Origin: Holophagaceae bacterium
GTDB lineage: Bacteria > Acidobacteriota > Holophagae > Holophagales > Holophagaceae
Reading direction: 5' to 3'
DNA length: 64,000 nt
NCBI GenBank assembly: GCA_016722505.1
Contig: JADKJH010000001.1
Span: 868,001-932,000 of the forward strand
Shown here: one piece after another, positions 26,163 through 35,685 of the stretch
Layout of the letters: each line of letters begins with the position of its first letter
Numbering within the stretch: position 1 is the stretch's first letter
Program-made: the position numbers and the translations under genes
Notes under the pieces: model-generated
What the model saw: the letters and a program-made list of their open reading frames with translations, nothing else
Told to the model about the DNA's origin: nothing
Database searches by the model: none

Positions 26163-29100
26163 TTAAAAACCGGCTAAGAAGATGGTGATATCAGCATCGT
26201 CCACCACACCATCGCCGTTCAAATCGGCAGGCAATGTCGCGGTGGCGCCCGTCTTGCCATAGTCGGCGGCAAGCTTGGCCAAATCGAGGACGTCAACACC
26301 GCCAGCGCCATCCAAGTTCCTGGTCTTCACGTTGATTGTCGCAGTCCGGAACTGGGAGGCGTCAGCAGAAGCTGTTGCGGTGACCGTAAAGGTGCCAATG
26401 GTGCTTGGGGTGAAGGTTACTGAGGTGCCCGTAGATGCGCTCAGGGAGCCTCCGGAGACGGCCCAATTGATGGCGCCGGTGTTGACAGCACCCGTGAGGA
26501 CCACCGTGCCAGGAGTTGGATCCAGAAGGATCGTGGCAGTGGCGGGCGAGATGGAGAAGGACGTGATCGGTGAAACCACAGTGACTGTGGCGCGGCCGAA
26601 TTTACTGGGATCAGTGGTGCTGGTGGCACGGACATGATAGGTGCCCAGTGCGACCGGCGCGGTGTAGACCCCGCCAGCGGTGATGCTGCCAGCGCCTGCT
26701 TCCTCGACACTCCAAGTGACTCCAACGGGTCCGCCGGTGACGGTAGCCGTGAAGGTCTGATTCCCAAGCGGTGAAACCGTTACAGCGGCAGGAGAAACGC
26801 TCACTGAAATCGCAGGGGCCGAAGTCACTGAAACCGTCGCGACACCAAACTTGGTGCCGTCCGCAACGCTGGTTGCGCGGACATGGTAGGTGCCGGCAGC
26901 GGCTGGAGCAGTATAGAGACCCGTGCTATCCACGGACCCGCCAGCCGCCCCCTCCTGCACGGTCCACGTGACCGCGGTATTCGGATTGCCCGTCAGACTC
27001 GCGTTGAACTGTTGCGTGGTATTGACCTGAACGGTGGCCGTTGGCGGCGTGACCGTGACCACGATGGGATGCACATGCACATCAGCGAGTGCGAACTTGC
27101 TGTTATCAGCCTGGGCCTGGGCTTTCACCTGATAGTCGCCTTCGGTGGCAGGTGCAGTGTAGACACCACCAGAAGTGATGGTGCCATTCGCAGCACCTCC
27201 CACCACGCTGTAGTTCGTGCCGCCAGTGGAAGGGTGACCGACAAAGGTCGCGCTGGCACCAGGCGCGATATAAGCGACAGTGGGTGTGATGGTGATGGTT
27301 ACAGGATTCTGCACGTTCACCGTGGCGGTGTCAGACTTGGTGTTGTCCTCCACGCTAGTGACCTTCACATGGAAGGTGCCGGTGCCGCTGGGGGCCGTGT
27401 ACAAACCAGTACCGTTAACCGAACCACCCGAGGCGCCTTCCACCACGCTCCAGATGACGGCCGAAGTGCTGGTCCAGTTCTGGATGTTGACGGTGAACTG
27501 CTGGCTGCCGCTGGGGATGACAGAAACAGATGCTGGCGAAATGGTCACGGAGATCGGCGCGGTCACGATGGTCACGGCCGCATCGGCGAACTTGGTGGGA
27601 TCCGCCACGCTGGTGGCGCGGACCACAGCGCTGCCAGTGGTAGCCGGTGGCGTGTAGAGTCCGGAAGCATTAACGCTGCCACCACCGCTGAAGACTGACC
27701 AAGTGACTGATGTGTTGGTGGATCCCGTGACAGTGGCTGTGAACTGTTTCTGTGTCGCAAGCGGCACGTTTGCCGTTGTGGGGCTCACGCTGATGGTGAG
27801 CACCGGGACCGTCACAGTAGCCGTACCGGTGCGCGTGGGCGCAGCGGTGCTGGTGGCGGTGACAGTCACTGACTGAGCACTCGCCGGTGGCGTGGCAGGA
27901 GCAGTGTAGAGGCCAGTGGTTGGATTGATGCTGCCTACAGCAGGACTGATGCCCCAAGTCACGGCAGTGTTGGTGATGGGTGTGACCGCTGCTGTGAAAC
28001 CTTGGGTCGCGCCCGAGATGACTGTGGGTGCCGCTGGGCTGACCACCACGTTCACCGAGGTCGGATCCACCACAGTGACATTTTGTGTGGCGAAGGTGTT
28101 GTTGCTAAGGTCCTCCGCGGCGGTGGCCTTGATCAGGAAAGTGTTCGCGGTGGTGCCCGCCGTAAAGACAGTCGTGGGCGCCCCGTTGGTGGTGCTCGTC
28201 GGCAGGAAAGTGCCGCCGCCCACTGCGACGGTCCAATTGACGGTTGTGCTGCTCACCTGGTTCGTGACATTGGCTGTATAGCTCTGGGTGCCACCCTTGA
28301 CCAAGGTCACTGCGGCGGCGGGGGCGGTGATGGCCACGTTCAAAGTCGCACCAGCCACCAGTTCCCAGACACCCCGGCCAAAACTACCCGCGCGGACGAA
28401 GGAGCTGTCCGGTGCGATGTAAAGATCGCGCACGGCCATCAAAGGCATGCCCTGACCGTAGCGGGCCCAGGTGGAGCCACCATCGGTGGAGCGATAGACA
28501 CCAAAATCAGTGCCGATCAATAGGGTGTTGGCATTCAGAGGGTCGTTCTGGATGACATGGATGGGAATTCCCGTCGGGAAGCCACCGGCATCAATGGCCG
28601 TCCAGGCCCCTGCTCCGACTTTCTTCCAAAGATGATTCTTGGTGATGTCAGGAAAGGCGCTCGCGACATAGACCGTGGTCGCGTCGGTGGTGTCGAACCA
28701 GATGTAATTGAACCCGCCAGCCGTATTGGGGAAGCTGCCGATCGGATAATTCGTCCAGGTGGTTCCGCCATTGGTGGTAATCGTGACATTTCCGCCGTTC
28801 CGGGTCACACCCAGCACCAGGGGATCTGTCGTGGCGGTGTTGATGTTCCGGAGGCCGGTGCCAGGGCTGCTGGGCAAAGCAGCCCAGGCCGTCGCGCCGT
28901 AGTTGGTGGTTTTCCGCACTGTGGAGCTGGTGATGCTGTACATGGTGTCGCCGGTTCCATCCGTTCGGCCGGAACAACCTTGCTGTAGAACAAACCCGTG
29001 TCGTTCGGATTGTCGGTGTCGCTAAAGTTGGCGCCACCATCCGTGCTTCTCTGCACGCGGGCATAGTACAAAGTGCCCATCATCTTGTTGCCGTCAGTGG

Positions 29101-30881
29101 AACTGATGTTGCAGCCGAAGCCATCGCCACCGATAGGTTCATCGAAAATCCTGCTTGTGTTCAGGCTCGGGCCAGACCCGACGCGAACTCGGGTTCCATT
29201 GTCCTGGAGGCCTGCGATAACACGGTACTTGTCGTCAGTATGGGTAGAAGAATTCGTGGAGCCGATGTTGTAGATCAAGTGGGTGGACAGGCCGTAGTTG
29301 CGGCGTGTGTCCATGAAGGTCGTATCCAGGCTGACCGTCGGAACGGTTGCCCTGAAGGGATCCCGCAGAATGCTAATGCCGCCGTCATTGACAATGAAGA
29401 GCGTGGAAGTACCGGTCTTGGACCAGAAGGCACCGTGGAAATCCGCGTGGGCGAAGGGTCGGTTGCCCCCGTACCAATGTGTCAGCTGAGCCCAAGTAGC
29501 CCCGCCATCCAGGGAGCGATACAGCGCAAGGTTGGCTCCCACGAAAATCGTGTTGGCATTGGCAGGATCGATGGTGACCAGATGGTTGTAGAAGCCCTGG
29601 CCGCCATCGCTGCTCAGGCCCACCGACACCGGTCTGGAACAGGCCGCTACCGGTGGTGTTACTAACGGGATTCCAGGTCCAGGTATGGCCGCTATCCGCA
29701 GTCTTCAGAAGGCCTCGGGCGATGTTGCCGCTGCCGTCCTCATAGATGCCGACGCCCGCGGTGCCGCTCGCGGCGGTCGTAGCCAAGGTGATGCGGGCGT
29801 TAGGACTGGCACCGGAGATTGTGGCCAAGGTCCAGGTCTGACCAGCATTGGAGGAGTAATAGATCCCCGTGCTTCCCGATAATTCCAAGGAGCAGATGAG
29901 GTTTTGGGTGGAACCACCGAAAGCTTGGATGGACCAGACATCGCCGCTGCCGACGGTGGCGGCGCTGGTGAACGTGGCACCACCATCAATGGATCGCTTC
30001 AACCCGTTGTTGGTGGCCCAATAGATGACATCGCCTGTGGCGCCTGCATAAGCCGCAGCTGGCAGGACCAGGATCGCGTGGGAGCGGGTCTGACTGCCGA
30101 TGCCCGTGGCGGCGGTCCAGCTGCCCCCACCATTGGTGCTCTTGAAAAAGCCCCGGCCTTCTGCGTCGAAGGAATCGCCCATGCCTGCGTAGATGGTATT
30201 GCCCGTGCCATCTGCAAGGCCCATGCCCAAAGCGCCCACGGAAACGTTTCCGCTGCTGCTGGTAGCCGGCAACCCATCGGTTACGGAGTTCCAAACCCAG
30301 GCGGTGGCCCCCAGGGTGTGATCCGCATTGGTGCATTTGAAAACGCCGCCGCCACTGGCCGCCAGATAAATGATCTGGGCATTGGTCGGGTGGGTCAGGA
30401 CGGCCATGGGCCGACCGCTATCAACATCAACGTTGTCGGTGCCGTACCCACCATTGCTGGCCTGGGTGAAGGGTCCGATGTTCGTCCAGGAGATCGAATT
30501 CGCGGGCAGTGGCAAAGCATGCGGCCCAATGGGCGCGCCGGGAATCTGGTAGGCCCAGCGCTCGACTTCCTGAGCGGCCAGGGCATTCCGCGCGTCCAGC
30601 TCAGCGGGGCTTGGCGCACCGCCAAACCACATCAGATTGGCATCCCGACGGAGATCGGGCCGGTCAAGGCCTTCCCTTTCCTGTTCCGCTCGTAAGGCTT
30701 TCCGCACAGCTTTCGGGGGTGGCGCCTTTTCTTTTTGGGGCGCTGCGGTGGTTTCAACTGTGGATTTCTCTTCCACCTGCGTTCTTGACAGTAGTGAAGC
30801 TGGTCCAGCCGCCATCAGGGAGCCTATGAGGATCCATGACAATGTGGCGACAGAAAACCTCTTAGGGGTAACGAGGGACAT
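26163..30881 (-). CDS. Large secreted Asp-box / Ig-like / dockerin protein, two compensating frameshifts
   Basis: About 1572 residues once two single-base shifts are corrected, near 29630 (one extra C in ccgg) and near 28961 (one C missing); the net length is a multiple of three. Start at ATG 30881 (GGGAG upstream) with a signal peptide (about 8-30). Residues about 150-830 contain Asp-box repeats of a beta-propeller (STNGGGSW, SLDGGATW, STDGGSTW, TADSGHTW). Residues about 850-1500 are around eight Ig-like (BIG2-type) domains, six with the strand GLYTAPA or GVYTAPA. The last ~60 residues are a two-repeat dockerin with Ca-loop DLNGDGVVDDADI. Probably a cell-surface or secreted protein; the next gene is a cohesin-like lipoprotein. 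Confidence 0.82.
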
Positions 30882-30911
30882 CTGAAACTCCCATGAACGA
30901 AATGACGCACC

Positions 30912-30947
30912 GCAAAGCCACAGCGCTTTGCTGCTCTCTAAAGTATA
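30912..30947 (-). promoter_or_regulatory. Leader hairpin and -10-like box before the dockerin protein gene
   Basis: Read on the minus strand, TATACT (30947-30942) is a good -10 hexamer, but no clear -35 sits 17 bp upstream. It is followed by the perfect hairpin gcaaagc-gctgtg-gctttgc (30931-30912) about 30 bases before the start codon. Regulatory role is a guess. Confidence 0.3.
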
Positions 30948-31133
30948 AATCCCTGCACTGAATAGAACAGCCTGACAGTTTCTTAACCGATTTGAATTTT
31001 TTACAAGGGCAATAGGTATTTCCCGCGTCCTCACAAGCCCTGCCAACCCCTCAGAATCCAACGTTGACCGGGTATTCCATGGCGTCTATTCTCAAAGGTT
31101 TAGCCAACCTGAGCCCAGAGCCCCGAAATTCTA

Positions 31134-32879
31134 ATGATCGCACTCCGTCCCGACAACCCCTTGATCGTCCAAAGCGACCGGACTTTGCTCCTGGAGGTCG
31201 CCCACCCCGCCTTTGAGCAGGTGCGGGATGAACTGGCGCGCTTCGCGGAGCTGGTGAAGAGCCCTGAACACATCCATACCTACCGCATCACACCGCTTTC
31301 ACTCTGGAATGCCTCGGCCTCGGGCGTGACCTGTGGCGAGATGCTGGAGACGCTGAATTCCTGGTCGAAATACCCAGTGCCGCAGAACCTCTTGCAGGAA
31401 ATCGAGGACCACGGCACCCGCTACGGCAAACTCAAATTGGTAAAAAAAGGTGACCGGCTGGCGCTGGAAATGGACGACCGCGGTTTGTTTTGGGAAATCG
31501 AGAACCAGAAATCATTGCAAGGCATGCTCGCCGAACCCTACCCCGACGAAACCGGCGTCTTCCTGCACGAAGGAATGCGCGGCGAGGTCAAGCTGCAACT
31601 CATCCGCCTGGGCCATCCGGTGCAGGACATGGCGGGCTACAAACCTGGCGATCCCCTGCCCTTCCAGTTAGCGGAAACCCTGAAACAGAATGGCAAACCC
31701 TTCGGCTTGCGGCCCTACCAACAGGCCGCCATGGATGTTTTCCATGCGGGCGGCGGCCCCGAAGGCGGCGCGGGGGTGCTGGTGCTGCCCTGCGGCGCGG
31801 GCAAGACGGTCATCGGCATCGGCTGCATGTCCAAACTGCAAACCCACACGCTGGTGCTGACCACCAACGGCACCGCCGTGAAGCAGTGGAAACAGGAGCT
31901 GCTGGACAAAACCACGCTCACCGAAGATGAAGTGGGTCTCTACACGGGCGATTCGAAGGAAATCAAGCCCGTCACCATCGCCACCTACCAGATCCTCACC
32001 TACCGCCGGAGCAAGGAATCCCCCTTCGAGCACTTCAAGCTGTTCGAGGCCGCCAACTGGGGCCTGGTGATCTACGACGAAGTGCACATGCTCCCGGCGC
32101 CAGTGTTCCGGGCCGTGGCGGAGCTGCAAGCCAAGCGGCGCCTGGGCCTCACCGCGACCCTGGTGCGCGAGGATGGAAAAGAAGAAGACGTGTTTTCCCT
32201 CATCGGCCCCAAGCGCGTGGACGTGCCCTGGAAAATGCTTGAAAAGGACGGCTTCATCGCCACGGCCCACTGCCTGGAGATCCGCATTCCGCTGCTCACG
32301 GATGAGCGCATGGAATACGCTGTGGCCGACCAGCGCCAGCGGTTCCGCATCGCCTCGGAAAGCAGCCTCAAATTCACGGTGGTGGATGAGCTGCTGAAGG
32401 GCCACCCCACTGAATCCGTGCTCATCATCGGCCAGTATCTGGAGCAGCTTCGCATCCTTGGCAAGCGCTTGAACGGCCCGGTTTTGACTGGAGCAACGCC
32501 CGAAAAAGAACGGGAAGAGTTGTTCCGCAAATTCCGCAATGGCGAGTTGCGGGTGCTCATCGTCAGCAAGGTGGCCAATTTCGCCATAGACCTGCCCGAC
32601 GCCTCCGTGGCGATCCAGATCAGCGGGACCTTTGGTTCAAGGCAGGAAGAAGCCCAGCGCCTGGGCCGCATTCTTAGGCCCAAAGGCGACCGGAATATCA
32701 GCTACTTCTATTCGTTAATCTCCAAGGACACCACCGAACAGGAATTCGCACGGAACCGCCAGCTTTTCCTCACCGAACAGGGCTACCGCTACATGATCGA
32801 AAGCCGCACCTTCGATGCGAGCGGCCATCTGAGCGAGCCTCGGGTATGGCGCGAGTTGCTGGAGCAGACCGCGGGCTGA
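31134..32879 (+). CDS. XPB/Rad25-type DNA helicase
   Basis: Superfamily 2 helicase, 581 residues, of the bacterial XPB branch. The N-terminal ~190 residues include a damage-recognition-like domain (THTYRITPLSLWNA-type region, about 50-90). Then motif I LPCGAGKTVIGIG, DEVH box IYDEVHMLPAP, motif III LGLTATLVREDGKEED with the RED triad typical of XPB, and the C-terminal RecA domain with QRLGRILRPKGDRN. Expected to act in DNA repair. No Bax1-type nuclease gene is adjacent. Divergent from the dockerin protein gene. Confidence 0.88.
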   Translation: MIALRPDNPLIVQSDRTLLLEVAHPAFEQVRDELARFAELVKSPEHIHTYRITPLSLWNASASGVTCGEMLETLNSWSKYPVPQNLLQEIEDHGTRYGKLKLVKKGDRLALEMDDRGLFWEIENQKSLQGMLAEPYPDETGVFLHEGMRGEVKLQLIRLGHPVQDMAGYKPGDPLPFQLAETLKQNGKPFGLRPYQQAAMDVFHAGGGPEGGAGVLVLPCGAGKTVIGIGCMSKLQTHTLVLTTNGTAVKQWKQELLDKTTLTEDEVGLYTGDSKEIKPVTIATYQILTYRRSKESPFEHFKLFEAANWGLVIYDEVHMLPAPVFRAVAELQAKRRLGLTATLVREDGKEEDVFSLIGPKRVDVPWKMLEKDGFIATAHCLEIRIPLLTDERMEYAVADQRQRFRIASESSLKFTVVDELLKGHPTESVLIIGQYLEQLRILGKRLNGPVLTGATPEKEREELFRKFRNGELRVLIVSKVANFAIDLPDASVAIQISGTFGSRQEEAQRLGRILRPKGDRNISYFYSLISKDTTEQEFARNRQLFLTEQGYRYMIESRTFDASGHLSEPRVWRELLEQTAG

Positions 32880-32880
32880 T

Positions 32881-32947
32881 CCCAAGTCCCAAGTCTCAAG
32901 TCTCAAGTCCCAAGTCTCAAGTCTCAAGTCTCAAGTCTCAAGTCCGA
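32881..32947. repeat. 7-bp tandem repeat, unit aagtctc
   Basis: Nine nearly identical 7-mers (aagtccc/aagtctc) fill the whole space between the XPB stop and the pgpA stop, and run over the last codons of pgpA (32938-32947). No opposing arm is present. Confidence 0.88.
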
Positions 32948-33552
32948 AGCATGGTCACGTGCTGCACCAGCCAGCCATCGATGAAGAAAGTCCCCACCGC
33001 CGCGTAGATGCCTGCGGCGACATCATCAATCACCACGCCGATGCCACCGGGCAATACCTGAAGTTGATAACAGGGCCAGGGCTTCCAGATATCGAAAAGC
33101 CGAAATAGCGCGAAGGGTGCCACAACCCGCAACAAGCCCCACCCAACCGAGAGAGAACCCGCATGCCAGAGGATCGGCGCCAGGGCGATCCACATCCCAG
33201 CCCATTCGTCCGCGACGATGAACCCTGGATCCTTCAATCCTGTTTCACGCACCACCCGATCCGAAGCCAGGATGCCGATGATCACCATACCGAAGGCTAG
33301 AACCAAAGGCAGTGTCAGAGTTCCACAGAAGGAGCCCATCTTTTCGATCAAGCGAAATCCGAAAAGGTGAAAAAGAATCCACCAAGCCACCACAGCCGCC
33401 AAGCTACCCCACGTCCCTGGCGCCGGCTTCAGGTATCCGCTTCCAAATCCCGTCGCCACCCACCAGGCCCAACGCGGGGCTTTGTGGCGCGATGCACCGG
33501 AACCATCAACCCTCGACTCAAGACTCTCGACTCTCGACAGTTCTTCAGACAT
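32938..33552 (-). CDS. pgpA: Phosphatidylglycerophosphatase A family protein
   Basis: Membrane enzyme removing phosphate from phosphatidylglycerophosphate. 204 residues with GYLKPAPGTWGSLAA, the Asp-rich VADEWAGMWIAL, FRLFDIWKPWP and LPGGIGVVIDDVAAGIYAA motifs, plus four hydrophobic segments. Both ends are formed by word-like repeats: the N-terminal LSRVESLESRVDG is encoded by the GAGTYRA-type words (33508-33540), and the 3' end by the aagtctc array. It overlaps the upstream permease gene by 8 bp. A downstream start is possible if the repeat part is not translated. Confidence 0.88.
   Translation of the reverse strand: MSEELSRVESLESRVDGSGASRHKAPRWAWWVATGFGSGYLKPAPGTWGSLAAVVAWWILFHLFGFRLIEKMGSFCGTLTLPLVLAFGMVIIGILASDRVVRETGLKDPGFIVADEWAGMWIALAPILWHAGSLSVGWGLLRVVAPFALFRLFDIWKPWPCYQLQVLPGGIGVVIDDVAAGIYAAVGTFFIDGWLVQHVTMLRT
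33508..33540. repeat. GAGTYRA-type repeat inside pgpA 5' end
   Basis: The 7-mers ctcgactc, aagactctcgactctcgac on the plus strand are the same words as in the gaps at 1343, 3200 and 9664, here read through as the first codons of pgpA. Confidence 0.75.
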
Positions 33553-34792
33553 GCCTCAGCGCCTCCACAATGCGCAGCTTCGCCGCCTTGAGGCCGGGGA
33601 ACAGCGCGCTGAATTGCAGCGTGAGCTGCAACCCGATGAACACGCCGAAATAGACCACCGGCACGAAATGGATGTTCAGTTCGTAACCGTGGCTTGTGCC
33701 TGGAGGAGCTGGCATCTGCAGGTGCAGCGCGTTGACCGCAAGGCGGAAGATCAAGGTCAGCAACAGGCCCAAGCCGCTGCCGCAAAGCCCCAGCAGGGCC
33801 CCTTCCCATTGCAACAGCGAGGTGAGCTGCGATGCCTGCATCCCCATGGCCCTTAAGGTTCCAAATTCACGGACACGCTCCATCACCGACATAAGCAGCG
33901 TATTGGCAGTGGCCAAAAGCACGACCAGGAAAAGCACCAGGCCCATGAATCCGAAGATGGCGAGATAGAGCAGTTTCACCTGCTTGTAGAAGCTGGCCAG
34001 CTCGTACCACGGCAGGGCTTGCACATCCTTGCCTACAAGGGTCTGGATGCGCGGCAATTCCTTCACTGTGTCTTTAGGATATTTCAGCAAAAGGGAGAGC
34101 CGGGACCGCGCTGATCCCGCATCCACAAGGTTCGACGCCGTATCCAGGCTCACGGTCAACACCCGTTCATTCAGTTCACGCAAGCCCAGGTCCTGGAGGC
34201 CCACGACCTCCACATCCAACGCATTCAGCCCGCCATCCTTGTTGGTGGACATGAGCGTGAGCGAACTGCCAACGGTCGCACCGAGACTCTTGGCAAGGCC
34301 CACACCCAGGATCACCTCGCGGCTACCGGGAGCGGCTGAGACCCATCGTGAATCAGCTCCACCATTGGCTTTTGCACCATCTTTCAGACTGTCCATCACA
34401 GCCATGAATTGCGGTTCCCGGACAGGGTCCACGCCGGTGCCGAGGAAAGCGACACTTTTGGGGCCGTTGCTGAGCAGACCCATGAATTGGATTCGGGGCA
34501 GCACATCGGCGATGGAGGGGTCGCTGCGCAGCCGCGAGGCCAGCGCTTCACCTTCGGGAATGGCGAATTCCAGGCTCTGGCCTTCATCACCCTCCAATGC
34601 CTGGGGATGCAATAACTGGATGTGCCCGATGCCGCCCCGGATGGCGGCCTGGCTGAGGCCATCAAACGTTTGCGCCATGAAGCCACCCGCGAGGCTCAAG
34701 GACATGTACCCTGCGATGACCACAAGCAGCGTCAGCGTAGTGCGGCGCCGGTTGCGCAGCACGTTGCGAAGGGCGAGGCGGGGGAGGATCAC
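33545..34792 (-). CDS. ABC transporter permease, FtsX/LolCE type
   Basis: 415 residues with one N-terminal membrane helix (about 22-42), a large periplasmic domain (about 45-265) and three C-terminal helices (about 270-400) containing the FtsX signature region VMERVREFGTLRAMGM. This is the MacB/LolCE topology, moving lipoproteins or other substrates out of the inner membrane by a mechanical cycle. The ATPase gene lies upstream at 34956-35633, separated by a 163-bp repeat-bearing gap. Confidence 0.9.
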   Translation of the reverse strand: MILPRLALRNVLRNRRRTTLTLLVVIAGYMSLSLAGGFMAQTFDGLSQAAIRGGIGHIQLLHPQALEGDEGQSLEFAIPEGEALASRLRSDPSIADVLPRIQFMGLLSNGPKSVAFLGTGVDPVREPQFMAVMDSLKDGAKANGGADSRWVSAAPGSREVILGVGLAKSLGATVGSSLTLMSTNKDGGLNALDVEVVGLQDLGLRELNERVLTVSLDTASNLVDAGSARSRLSLLLKYPKDTVKELPRIQTLVGKDVQALPWYELASFYKQVKLLYLAIFGFMGLVLFLVVLLATANTLLMSVMERVREFGTLRAMGMQASQLTSLLQWEGALLGLCGSGLGLLLTLIFRLAVNALHLQMPAPPGTSHGYELNIHFVPVVYFGVFIGLQLTLQFSALFPGLKAAKLRIVEALRHV

Positions 34793-34821
34793 TGGACAGT
34801 CCTCGTCATTGGGATAAAAAC

Positions 34822-34886
34822 GCCACGAAGAGACACGAAGAGGACACGAAGAAATACATTCGTGCGCTTCGTGTCCCTTCGTGGCT
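34822..34886. repeat. Word-like repeat pair, unit cacgaagag
   Basis: Left arm 34822-34854 holds three words (cacgaagaga, cacgaagagg a, cacgaagaa) and the right arm 34860-34886 (ttcgtgcgcttcgtgtccct and following) is their reverse complement, with a 5-base loop. It lies between the ABC ATPase and permease genes; the rest of the gap shows nothing else. Confidence 0.85.
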
Positions 34887-34955
34887 GCATTAACGCAAGG
34901 TTTTCAGTGTCTCCTGCTTGGTTCCAGGCCTTCTGTGTCCAGCCTCGAACCCAGC

Positions 34956-35633
34956 TCATGCGGCACCTTCTGTGGCCACGAGTCTGCCATCCGCGAGTCG
35001 GAATACCAGATCGGCGCGGCTGATCACCGAGGGATCATGGCTGGCCACGAGAAAACTCACCCCGGACTCGCGGCACTGCTGCGCCATGAGGTCCATGAGC
35101 GGTCCACCATGGGCGTGGTCCAGGCTGGCCGTGGGCTCGTCTGCCAGCACCAGGATGGGACGCGGGGCCAAGGCCCGGGCGATGGCCACACGCTGCTGCT
35201 GCCCGCCGCTGAGCTGGCCAGGGCGATGTTCCAGGCGATCGGAAAGCCCCACGCAGTCAAGTGATTCGGCTGCGCGGCGCCGGACGTCTTCATCCTTCAG
35301 GCCCTGCAATTGGAGCGGTAGCATCACGTTTTCCAGCGCCGATAGCACCGGTACAAGATTGAAGGACTGGAACACGAAACCCAAGCGCCGAAGGCGCAGT
35401 TCGCAACGGGCTTTTTCTGGAAGCCTCGAGACGGGCTGGCCTTCCAGGAAAACCTCGCCTTCATCGGGCTCGTCCAGCAGTCCGGCCAGTTGCAGGAGCG
35501 TGGTCTTGCCGCTGCCCGAAGGCCCCGCCAATACAGCGAGACAGCCTGCCGGCACGCTGAGGCTGACCCCGAAGGCGCCAGCTTTCTCGCCGCCCAATTC
35601 ATAGGCGCGGGTGATGTTTTTCAGTTCAAGCAT
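34956..35633 (-). CDS. ABC transporter ATPase, LolD/MacB type
   Basis: 225 residues from ATG 35633, where the protein becomes LolD-like (MLELKNITRAYELG); the open frame continues upstream without similarity. Walker A AGPSGSGKTTLLQLAG, signature LSGGQQQRVAIARALAP, Walker B ILVLADEPTASLD and the switch His in VASHDPSV. Works with the permease encoded downstream. Both are followed by pgpA, giving an envelope-related operon. Confidence 0.92.
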   Translation of the reverse strand: MLELKNITRAYELGGEKAGAFGVSLSVPAGCLAVLAGPSGSGKTTLLQLAGLLDEPDEGEVFLEGQPVSRLPEKARCELRLRRLGFVFQSFNLVPVLSALENVMLPLQLQGLKDEDVRRRAAESLDCVGLSDRLEHRPGQLSGGQQQRVAIARALAPRPILVLADEPTASLDHAHGGPLMDLMAQQCRESGVSFLVASHDPSVISRADLVFRLADGRLVATEGAA

Positions 35634-35685
35634 GTCAGAAGTGTAACTGTGGATCCGGGAGGCAGGGGGGTCACTGAAAGTCCGG

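Noticed and set aside
32881..32947. CRISPR-like array
   Set aside because: Repeats are 7 bp and directly adjacent, with no spacers and no cas genes nearby.
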